From NCBI GenBank assembly GCA_050246915.1, contig JBFWVD010000070.1, positions 1-22,658 on the forward strand: a stretch of DNA of 22,658 nt. Reading direction: 5' to 3'. The DNA comes from JBFWVD01 sp050246915 (GTDB lineage: Bacteria > Actinomycetota > Acidimicrobiia > Acidimicrobiales > Ilumatobacteraceae). The notes under the pieces are model-generated. The model searched no databases. It saw nothing but the letters and a program-made list of their open reading frames with translations, and was not told where the DNA came from. Positions 15,284-22,658 of the stretch are shown here, piece by piece. A program made the position numbers and the translations under genes. Every line of letters starts with the position of its first letter. Within the stretch, counting starts at the first letter, position 1.

Positions 15284-16425
15284 AGGTTCGCAAGCTCAGT
15301 CACAACTTCCCCTTCATCGAAAGTCGTTCTGGCCCACGTGTCGCCTGCTTTTCCTAAGGATTCTGCCAATTGTCGGTCGTTCTGTAGCCTTCTGAGGTGA
15401 CTCACGAGCATCGTCAGGTCCCCGATCGGCCCTAGAAGGCCGGTGACCCCGTGGACGACTGCGTCGACTGTGCCTGTGGCGGCGTACGCGACGACTGGCA
15501 GCGCGCAAGCGGCGGCCTCCAGCGGGACATTCGGCAATCCTTCCCGATAGGACGGAAACGCGAGTACATCCATAGCCGCATATGCTCTTAGTGGATCGTC
15601 CATCCATCTGACCCAGGTAATTTGTCGGTTAGCCTGTATGTCGGCCAACGTGACGTCGAGAATGGGATCTCCATCCTCCAATGCGCCGATTAGAAGTAGG
15701 TGGACGGCATCATCGTTTAGCAGTCGCAATGCCTGAACTAGGTCGTCGGTGCCCTTGTCTCGGGTGAGACGGCCAACATAGCCGATCACATATGAGCTGT
15801 CAGGAATCCCAAGTTCATGTCGCGCAACCGTCCGCGACGGTCTTTCTCCAAGTCGAGACGGGCTCACGCCGTTCCGCAATACGTGCCCCATTCCTGGGCT
15901 GGTAAGCTTGTTGCTTTCTGCGACACGCCGCAGACTCGGACTGTTAAAGATGATGTTCGTTGCACAATTCAGTGCGATTCGCTCGGCAAGCCGAAACACG
16001 CGACGTCTCCATCCGACCATCGTTTCGAATCTGAACCCTCGGACGACATAGACGCGTGCTGGCACGCGACATACGCGAGCTGCGAGAAGGCCGATCAGAC
16101 CGGCCTTAGGTGTGGAGGCGTTTACCAGGTCTGGCCGCGTACGCCTTATTAGCCTAATCGTGGCGACGAGTGCGGCAATATCCTTCATCGCGCTTGGTTG
16201 GCGGCAGTATGCTATATGGTGAAATTTCACAAACCTTGGGAGTCTACCCTGACTTTTCTGTCCTAGGTTCGTGCCAAGGCTGACTTCATATCCGTTCTGC
16301 GCGAGATGAGCCAATTGAGCCCGCAAGAACATAATGCTTACCTCATCTGTTATTAGATAGAGCAAGCGGTATGGTTTGTTCGGCTCTCTCGTCAAGAGCG
16401 CTCGATCTCGTGCGATTTGCGTCAC
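15256..16425 (-). CDS. Glycosyltransferase family 4 (CapM/PglA-like)
   Basis: I favour the GTG at 16425, preceded by AGGGGA nine bases upstream and lying one base after the acetyltransferase stop (TGAAGTG). A TTG at 16458 would overlap that gene by 32 bases. The protein has 389 residues. 'NASTPKAGLIGLLAARV' is a hallmark of the CapM-type GT4 subgroup, in which PglA-like enzymes add the second sugar to undecaprenyl-diphospho-bacillosamine. 'VIGYVGRLTRDKGTDDLV' starts the donor domain, and the EX7E motif is in 'REGLPNVPLEAAACALPVV'. The coupling to the bacillosamine acetyltransferase makes it the best candidate for that second transfer, by inference. It overlaps the convergent epimerase by 28 bases. 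Its composition is that of the lower-GC core, whereas the acetyltransferase before it is high-GC. Confidence 0.9.
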   Translation of the reverse strand: MTQIARDRALLTREPNKPYRLLYLITDEVSIMFLRAQLAHLAQNGYEVSLGTNLGQKSQGRLPRFVKFHHIAYCRQPSAMKDIAALVATIRLIRRTRPDLVNASTPKAGLIGLLAARVCRVPARVYVVRGFRFETMVGWRRRVFRLAERIALNCATNIIFNSPSLRRVAESNKLTSPGMGHVLRNGVSPSRLGERPSRTVARHELGIPDSSYVIGYVGRLTRDKGTDDLVQALRLLNDDAVHLLLIGALEDGDPILDVTLADIQANRQITWVRWMDDPLRAYAAMDVLAFPSYREGLPNVPLEAAACALPVVAYAATGTVDAVVHGVTGLLGPIGDLTMLVSHLRRLQNDRQLAESLGKAGDTWARTTFDEGEVVTELANLYRLWLPAR

Positions 16426-16426
16426 T

Positions 16427-17074
16427 TCAGCCGATCCCCTTGGCTGGCACGCCCGCAACCGTTGTGTCGGCTAGCACAGACCTCGTCACAACAGCACCGG
16501 CACCTACAAATGCCCGGGCACCAACCTCTACGCCGGGGAGGATGTTGGCACCGGTGCCGATCGTCGCCCCCGCGCGTATCGTGACATCTCCACTGATGGT
16601 CGCCCCCGGAAAGACTGTGACGAACTCCTCAAGCACACAATCATGACCGACGGTCGAGTTGAGGTTCAGGTGCACATGGGCCCCGAGCTCGATGTTCGTC
16701 GTGAGGCGAACACCCGCCGCCACCACCACCCCTGGGGCGAATCGGACATCGCCGCCGAATGTCACGGATGGGTGAACCAAGGTCGCAGACACCTTTGAAG
16801 CCGACCTCAGGCGGTCGGCGAGAACTCGCCTGGTGGCGGCGCTGCCGATTCCGATCACGAACTCGGCGTCGATCTCGGCAATCTGGGCGGTCGTACCCAG
16901 CAGCGCCGCCCTGCGGCGCTCCAGCCGGTCGTGCCGAACGTCGCCGTCATCGAGGAACCCGAGGAAGGCCCATGGCTTGCCGGCCGCTTGCAGCGCCTCG
17001 ACAATGTCGAGAACCTCGCGGCCGAATCCTCCTGCGCCCACGATCACCAAACGGCGGCGTCCCGTTTCCGTCAT
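16427..17074 (-). CDS. Sugar O/N-acetyltransferase of the PglD/EpsM/NeuD type
   Basis: The 215-residue protein has the two-part family structure. An N-terminal small Rossmann domain opens with 'LVIVGAGGFGREV' (9-21) and binds the UDP-sugar. A left-handed beta-helix of hexapeptide repeats follows from about 100 ('VHPSVTFGGDVRFAPGVVVA' and onward). The catalytic base is His144 in 'NSTVGHDCVLEEF', as in PglD. The end 'VAGVPAKGIG' is also typical. Expected reaction: acetyl-CoA-dependent N-acetylation of UDP-4-amino-4,6-dideoxy-GlcNAc to UDP-N,N'-diacetylbacillosamine, since the matching dehydratase and aminotransferase are in the window. Sialic-acid type O-acetylation (NeuD) is less likely because no sialic acid genes are present. 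The divergent initiating transferase begins only 27 bases away. Confidence 0.92.
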   Translation of the reverse strand: MTETGRRRLVIVGAGGFGREVLDIVEALQAAGKPWAFLGFLDDGDVRHDRLERRRAALLGTTAQIAEIDAEFVIGIGSAATRRVLADRLRSASKVSATLVHPSVTFGGDVRFAPGVVVAAGVRLTTNIELGAHVHLNLNSTVGHDCVLEEFVTVFPGATISGDVTIRAGATIGTGANILPGVEVGARAFVGAGAVVTRSVLADTTVAGVPAKGIG

Positions 17075-17085
17075 GGCTCGGGCCC

Positions 17086-17091
17086 TACTCT
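17086..17091 (+). promoter_or_regulatory. Possible -10 element (TACTCT) for the initiating transferase gene
   Basis: TACTCT fits TANNNT and ends ten bases before the ATG at 17102. It sits in the 27-base gap between two divergent genes, so the rest of the promoter would have to lie inside the acetyltransferase coding region. The short GGCGAG before the ATG could act as a weak ribosome-binding site if the transcript starts early enough. Confidence 0.3.
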
Positions 17092-17101
17092 GACAGGCGA
17101 G

Positions 17102-17705
17102 ATGGAGAACACTTCCCGAGGGTTACGAGCGATCAAGCGAGTGCTCGACGTCGCGCTGGCGGGTGTCGCCCTGGTCCCTGCCGCCATCGTCCTCGCGGTG
17201 TGTGCACCCGCCATTCGACGCAGCCTCGGCAAAGGAGTGATCTTCCGGCAGGAACGAGCAGGGCAGCATGGCGAGCCGATCGAGGTGCTGAAGCTGCGCA
17301 CGATGACCGACGAACGCGACACCAACGGTGATCTGCTGCCCGATGGCCATCGTCTCACACGTGTCGGCTCGCTGCTCCGCAAGACCAGCCTCGACGAGGT
17401 CCCGCAGCTCTGGAACGTGCTGCGAGGGGACATGAGCCTTGTCGGCCCACGCCCACTGCCGATGGCGTACGTCGCGCGGTACTCCGACGAGCAACGGCGC
17501 CGCCTCGACGTGAAGCCGGGCCTGACGGGATGGGCGCAGGTGCGGGGTCGCAACGCGCTGACGTGGCCTGACAAGCTCGCACTCGACGTCTGGTACGTCG
17601 ACAACGCTTCGTTGTTGGTCGACCTGAAGATCATGTTGATGACATTGAAGACGGTGTTGACCCGCGGTGGGGTCAGTGCAGAAGGACATGCCACGATGCC
17701 AGAGT

Positions 17706-17728
<23 letters not shown>
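17102..17728 (+). CDS. Initiating phosphoglycosyl transferase (PglC/EpsL-type bacterial sugar transferase)
   Basis: I start at the ATG at 17102; longer in-frame starts would run through the divergent acetyltransferase gene. The 208-residue protein is the small monotopic form. It has one N-terminal hydrophobic segment (about 15-36), 'FRQERAGQHGEPIEVLKLRT' (48-67), the catalytic Asp98-Glu99 pair in 'TSLDEVPQLWNVLRGDMSLV', 'GPRPLP' (115-120) and 'PGLTGWAQVRGRN' (139-151). These are the standard motifs of the family. It would transfer a sugar phosphate, probably from UDP-N,N'-diacetylbacillosamine as in PglC, to undecaprenyl phosphate at the inner face of the membrane and so start repeat-unit synthesis. 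The donor is inferred from the adjacent acetyltransferase and aminotransferase genes. It overlaps the facing aminotransferase by 23 bases. Confidence 0.94.
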
Positions 17729-18832
<1,104 letters not shown>

Positions 18833-18833
<1 letters not shown>

Positions 18834-20098
18834 CAGAGGTGCTCCACGTTGGAGCCCCGCATGCGATGCCGAGTGTCGAACACGTACGGCGCATGCCGAC
18901 CGACGAGGTCGTAATCGATGTCGTCGTGGTCGGTGACGAGCACCACGACGTCGGATTGGTTCAACTCGGTCGCCGTCAACTCCACGCGGGCCACACGTCC
19001 GTCGAACGAGTGGGCGCCGACGTGCGCGTCATGGATGCGAACGTCTGCGCCCAGCCTGAGCAGACCTTCGACGACGCCCGTCGCCGGGGTCTCGCGAGCA
19101 TCGTTCGAGTTCTTCTTGTACGCGAGTCCGAGGACGAGCACCCGCGATCCGTTCACCGACTTCTGTCGCTGATTGAGACCAAGCAAGAGGCGCTGCACGA
19201 CGTATGCCGGCATGCGATCGTTCACGTCGTTGGCGATCTTCACGAAACGTGACACCGCCCCGGAGTGGCGTTCGATCTTCCACGACAGGTACGACGGGTC
19301 GATCGGCAGGCAGTGCCCGCCCACACCCGGGCCGGGAAAGAAGGGCATGAAGCCGAACGGCTTGGTGCTCGCGGCCGCGATCACCTCCCAGATGTCGATG
19401 CCCAGCTCGTTCGAGTGGACCGCGAGTTCGTTGGCCAGCGCGATGTTCACGTGACGGAACGTGTTCTCCAGCAACTTGGTGAGCTCGGCCTCGCGGGTGC
19501 CTTTGACCGGCACGGTTCGATCGACGAGAAGGTCGTAGAAGTCCTGTACGGCCTTGCACGACACGTCGTCGATTCCCGATACGACTTTCGGTGTCGTACG
19601 GAAATTCCAGACGGCGTTGCCAGGGTCGATGCGCTCCGGGGAGAAGCCGAGACGGAAGTCGCGTCCCGCGGCGAGCCCCGAGCCGGCCTCGAGGATGGGC
19701 GCCAGGACCTCTTCGGTGGTGCCCGGATAGGTCGTCGACTCGAGGACGACCGTGCAGCCCGGCTGGATGTGGCCTGCCAGCATCTGCCCGGCGGACTCGA
19801 TGAAGGACAGATCGGGTGCTCCATCGCGCAGGGGCGTCGGAACCGTGATGACGGCGACCTCGAAACCTGCGACATCGTGCATCACCGAGGTCGGCCGGTA
19901 CCGACCAGTGCCCAGCGCCGCGGCCACATCTGCATCCGTCACGTCGTCAATGTGCGTCCTACCCGCTGCCAGGCCCTCGACCTTCTGTTGGTCGACATCG
20001 AAGCCCACGACGTCGAAGCCCACCTCGACGGCGCGCATCGCGAGGGGCAGCCCCACGTAGCCCTGACCGACCACGACCAGGCGGCGTGACTCGGTCAT
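18833..20098 (-). CDS. UDP-N-acetylhexosamine 6-dehydrogenase (WecC/WbpA family)
   Basis: From the ATG at 20098 the protein has 421 residues, normal for the family; a longer frame upstream is Arg-rich overlap with wecB. 'LVVVGQGYVGLPLAM' (7-21) binds NAD, 'TTYPGTTEE' (122-130) and 'FSPERIDPGN' (152-161) are substrate-site motifs, and the catalytic cysteine is Cys263 in 'GPGVGGHCLPIDP'. It oxidises the C6 hydroxyl of a UDP-HexNAc to a uronic acid using two NAD+. With wecB directly upstream (ATGA overlap, 20095-20098) the likely product is UDP-ManNAcA. The 'SPERIDPGN' motif is also found in WbpA, so UDP-GlcNAcA is possible. The cytosolic product would give an acidic polymer. Confidence 0.92.
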
Positions 20099-21201
20099 CG
20101 CGCCTCCGTCGGCCTGGGCCACCGTGGATGCCGAATCATGTCGATGATGGCGTCGGCGACGCGCTCGCCAGCGTGGCCGTCCCACAGGGCCGGACAGCGA
20201 GGGGCTGGCGGATCGTCGAGCACCTCATGCGCCGCCTTCACGAGGTCGACGGGGTTGGTCCCCACGACTCGATTGGTGTCGTCGCTCACTGTGATCGGCC
20301 GCTCTGTCGACTCGCGTGCGGTCAGACAGGGAACGCCCAGGGCGGTGGCCTCCTCTTGGATGCCACCGCCGTCGGTGATGACCACAGAGGAGTCGGCCTG
20401 CAGACCGAGGAAGTCGAGGTAGCCCAGCGGCTCGACCAGATGGAGATTCGGCGGCACCAACACACCCGACAGCTTGGCCCGCGTGCGGGGGTGCACGGGG
20501 AACACGAGAGGGCAGCGCTGCGCGACCTCACCAATCGCATCCACGAGCAACGCGAGTGCTCGCTCGTCGTCGACGTTCGAAGGCCGGTGCAACGTAACGA
20601 CGCCGTACGGGCCGGTCAGTCCGAGACGCTCCGCGACGCGGCGTTCACGCGCTCGGTCGACGTTGCTCCGCAGGGTGTCGATCATGACATTGCCGACGAG
20701 GTGGATCTGATCGTCGCGATACCCCTCGCTGCGAGGGTTCTCGACGGCATCGGGTGAGGGCGCGAGCAACAGGTCGCTCAAACGGTCGGTCACCACCCGG
20801 TTGATCTCTTCGGGCATCGACCAGTCGCGACTGCGCAGACCCGCTTCCACATGGACGACGAGGGCCCCCGCCTTCGACGCGACCAGCGCGCAGGCCACCG
20901 TCGAGTTGACGTCGCCGACGACGACCTCCGCTCGGGGCACGGACCGCTGCAGCAACGCTTCGAAACCCACCATCGCGGCCGCCGTCTGCTGGCCGTGGCT
21001 TCCCGAGCCGACGTTCAGATGGTGGTCGGGGTGCCGGAGGCCCAGTTCGTCGAAGAAGACGTCGCTCATCTGCGGGTCGTAGTGCTGGCCGGTGTGGATC
21101 AACTCGACCGGGACACCGTGTGGCTCCAGGGCATCGAGCACCGGCTTGACCTTCATGAAGTTCGGCCGCGCGCCCGCGACGAGCGCCACGTGGTCTGTCA
21201 T
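20095..21201 (-). CDS. wecB: UDP-N-acetylglucosamine 2-epimerase, non-hydrolysing
   Basis: The 368-residue protein carries the complete family pattern: 'GARPNFMK' (10-17), 'HTGQHYD' (36-42), Asp97 in 'VVGDVNST', Glu119 in 'HVEAGLRS' and Glu131 in 'MPEEINR'. These match the active-site Asp95, Glu117 and Glu131 of the E. coli enzyme. 'VVTLHRPSNVD' and 'ITDGGGIQEEA' bind the UDP part. It interconverts UDP-GlcNAc and UDP-ManNAc. It heads a tightly packed operon with the 6-dehydrogenase and the aminotransferase. The ATG at 21201 has no clear Shine-Dalgarno sequence. A 460-base divergent gap separates it from the Wzz gene. Confidence 0.95.
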   Translation of the reverse strand: MTDHVALVAGARPNFMKVKPVLDALEPHGVPVELIHTGQHYDPQMSDVFFDELGLRHPDHHLNVGSGSHGQQTAAAMVGFEALLQRSVPRAEVVVGDVNSTVACALVASKAGALVVHVEAGLRSRDWSMPEEINRVVTDRLSDLLLAPSPDAVENPRSEGYRDDQIHLVGNVMIDTLRSNVDRARERRVAERLGLTGPYGVVTLHRPSNVDDERALALLVDAIGEVAQRCPLVFPVHPRTRAKLSGVLVPPNLHLVEPLGYLDFLGLQADSSVVITDGGGIQEEATALGVPCLTARESTERPITVSDDTNRVVGTNPVDLVKAAHEVLDDPPAPRCPALWDGHAGERVADAIIDMIRHPRWPRPTEAR

Positions 21202-21661
21202 GGTGTCATCGATTCGTCACACATACAGAGAAATGGGCGTCGCTGCTCGATGATCGAAATTCCGTCCAGAGTCGAACTACCGCCCTCGATTGTCCGCCGA
21301 AGACCACCACGGAAGAGAGCAGGTTCGACCGCAGCAACGTCGCTCAAAGTAGCCCACGGCGACGCCTCGCGGCAATGGGCCGACCGACCTACCTCCACCG
21401 TGCCTGCCTGCCAGCTCAGATGCTGCAGACAGACGCGTCCCGGTACCTCACTCCTTCGGATGAACGTGGAGGAGCGCTCATCTCAGATTCAATCGGGCGA
21501 TCCGGCGCACATCGTGGGTATGTGTGGCGCCGGGATGGATTGCTGAACGTTCCATCGGGAATCACGTCGGGACGAGCAACAAAGACCGCTCCAGTGGCGC
21601 ATGTGTGGGCCCTCCGTCGCGCTACCAAATCGCGGCACTGTGAGATAACCTCTCGCCACTC
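21202..21661. other. Divergent regulatory gap between wecB operon and the Wzz-kinase gene
   Basis: This is the longest gene-free stretch, 460 bases. No open frame here has supporting motifs or a ribosome-binding site; the frames that cross it are extensions of shadow frames. It must hold the promoters for the wecB operon (minus) and for the chain-length gene (plus). The only element I can name is the TAACCT at 21646-21651. I see no obvious operator-sized palindrome or riboswitch. Confidence 0.6.
21646..21651 (+). promoter_or_regulatory. Possible -10 element (TAACCT) for the Wzz-kinase gene
   Basis: TAACCT fits TANNNT and ends ten bases before the ATG at 21662, with no Shine-Dalgarno sequence between. 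That spacing suits a nearly leaderless message from that ATG. A -35 hexamer is not evident. Confidence 0.35.
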
Positions 21662-22658
21662 ATGGGCAGCGGCGACCGGCCAGAGATGACCCTGCGGGAC
21701 TACCTCCGGGTGGTGCGTCGCCGCAAGTGGTTCGTACTGCTCGGGATCGTTGCTGCGGTCGCGCCGGCAGTCGCGCTGTCCGTCAGCAAGACACCGATGT
21801 ACCGGGCGACGGCTGACGTCCTCATCCAGAGCGACTCGAAGGGCAGCGTCTTCGACACCGAGCAGCGCAACATCGACGACGACCGCAACGTGCAGAACGA
21901 GATCTCCGTGCTCGAGGGCGAGGTCGTCTATCAGCGTGTCAAGGAGATCCTCGGTGTCACCACCGATCCGCCCGAGGTGAACGGCTCGGCCACCAGCGAC
22001 ACCGACATCGTCGAGGTCAGCGTCGAGAGCAGCGACCCCGACACCGCGGCCCGGCTCGCCAACACCTATGTCGAGGCCTACAACGACGTCAAACGCGAGC
22101 AGAAGATCGAGAGCCTCACCGCGGCCAGCACCGAGCTGCAGAAGAAGATCACCGAGCTGCAGGAGCAGATCGACGACCTCGACCAGCAGATCGACGCGTC
22201 GACCGACGATGACGACACCGGGCTCGAGGCCCAACGAAGGATCCTCGTCGACCAGCAGGGCACGTTCAAGCAGACGCTCGACCAGTACCAGGTCGACTCC
22301 GCCCTCACCGTGCAGAGCGCCGAGCTGATCACGCCTGCGATCGCACCGACCAGTCCGTTCGAACCGACACCGCTGCGCACCGGCGTGCTCGCCTTCGTGG
22401 TCGGGCTGCTGCTCGGCCTCGGCGCAGCGTTCCTCATCGACTACTTCGACCAGTCGATCAAGCACCCCGAAGACCTGAACAAGGTCGGCAGCGAGCTCCC
22501 GCTGCTCGCGGTCATCCCGCTCGAGCCGCCGCCCGACGAACGCCCGATCGCGCTCAGCGAGCCCGACGACATCGCCGTCGAGTCGTACCGCGCCCTGCGC
22601 ACCAACGTGCAGTTCCTCGGCCTCGAACGGAACGTGAAGGTCATCCAGATCACGAGCG
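21662..22658 (+). CDS. Wzz-type chain-length determinant, N-terminal part of a probable BY-kinase fusion (3' end outside window)
   Basis: The frame is open from the ATG at 21662 to the window end (332 codons). The second Met, at 21686, gives the more usual opening 'MTLRDYLRVVRRRKWFVLLG' and is an alternative start. Membrane segment 1 (about 25-42) is followed by an extracytoplasmic region with a coiled coil ('TELQKKITELQEQIDDLDQQ'), a Pro-rich stretch ('ITPAIAPTSPFEPTPLRTG') and membrane segment 2 ('VLAFVVGLLLGLGAAFLIDY'). The cytoplasmic part reaches 'ESYRALRTNVQF' and 'KVIQITS', which in this family directly precedes the Walker A P-loop of the tyrosine kinase. So the gene almost certainly continues as a Wzz-BY-kinase fusion controlling polymer length. 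The phosphatase at 2815-3420 is the likely antagonist. It is divergent from the wecB operon. Confidence 0.93.
   Translation, partial: MGSGDRPEMTLRDYLRVVRRRKWFVLLGIVAAVAPAVALSVSKTPMYRATADVLIQSDSKGSVFDTEQRNIDDDRNVQNEISVLEGEVVYQRVKEILGVTTDPPEVNGSATSDTDIVEVSVESSDPDTAARLANTYVEAYNDVKREQKIESLTAASTELQKKITELQEQIDDLDQQIDASTDDDDTGLEAQRRILVDQQGTFKQTLDQYQVDSALTVQSAELITPAIAPTSPFEPTPLRTGVLAFVVGLLLGLGAAFLIDYFDQSIKHPEDLNKVGSELPLLAVIPLEPPPDERPIALSEPDDIAVESYRALRTNVQFLGLERNVKVIQITS

Noticed and set aside
19265..20089. 274-codon plus-strand open frame
   Set aside because: Antisense shadow of the dehydrogenase, which has all family motifs.
21416..22465. 349-codon minus-strand open frame
   Set aside because: Antisense to the Wzz gene. 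Its Leu/Val/Asp-rich pattern mirrors the GC-rich codons of the coiled-coil region; the Wzz frame has membrane segments and conserved motifs.

Overview
This is a GC-rich actinobacterial window holding most of a Wzx/Wzy-dependent surface-polysaccharide locus. The organism suggested is an Acidimicrobiia-type actinobacterium, for example an Ilumatobacter relative. That rests on the base composition, the 'ALDTR ... NVTA ... GYF' secreted repeat protein at the left edge, the DUF4012 protein, a Wzz protein leading into a tyrosine-kinase domain, and several starts without a Shine-Dalgarno sequence. The taxon is inference; no rRNA or other marker is present.

Layout, left to right. (1) 1-632: the C-terminal end of a repeat-containing surface protein. 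(2) 681-3420, minus: a membrane-bound UDP-GlcNAc 4,6-dehydratase of the PglF/EpsC/CapD type, preceded by a low-molecular-weight tyrosine phosphatase. (3) 3782-4390, plus: a small secreted, membrane-anchored protein of unknown function. (4) 4411-6681, minus: a DUF4012 membrane protein. (5) 6887-7197: a decayed 3' fragment of a second PglF-like dehydratase with a frameshift, bordered by hairpins. (6) About 7.3-16.4 kb: the polymer-specific core, visibly less GC-biased than the flanks. It holds a Wzy-like polymerase, an FkbM methyltransferase, a GT2, a Wzx-like flippase, three GT4 glycosyltransferases and an NDP-sugar epimerase. (7) 16.4-21.2 kb, high GC again: a PglD/EpsM acetyltransferase, a PglC/EpsL initiating sugar-phosphate transferase, an EpsN/PglE aminotransferase, a UDP-sugar 6-dehydrogenase and WecB. 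(8) 21.66 kb to the right edge: a Wzz-type chain-length protein that leaves the window just before the expected kinase P-loop.

How the genes fit together. Dehydratase (681-2597), aminotransferase (17706-18833) and acetyltransferase (16427-17074) form the expected three-step route from UDP-GlcNAc to UDP-N,N'-diacetylbacillosamine. The small phosphoglycosyl transferase (17102-17728) would load that sugar phosphate on undecaprenyl phosphate. WecB plus the 6-dehydrogenase can supply UDP-ManNAcA (or, less likely, UDP-GlcNAcA), and the epimerase may supply a galacto-configured or related sugar. Four glycosyltransferases would finish the repeat unit, FkbM may O-methylate it, Wzx would flip it and Wzy polymerise it. 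The Wzz/kinase protein and the tyrosine phosphatase would set chain length and export.

Architecture. Most genes form short minus-strand operons with stop/start overlaps. Three single plus-strand genes (GT2, epimerase, initiating transferase) each start from a narrow divergent gap and end overlapping the 3' end of the next minus operon. I see no CRISPR array, tRNA, rRNA, transposase, toxin-antitoxin pair or phage gene. The best candidates for something new are the functionally unknown secreted and DUF4012 proteins inside a polysaccharide locus, the dehydratase scar at the edge of the variable core, and the repeated convergent-overlap arrangement.
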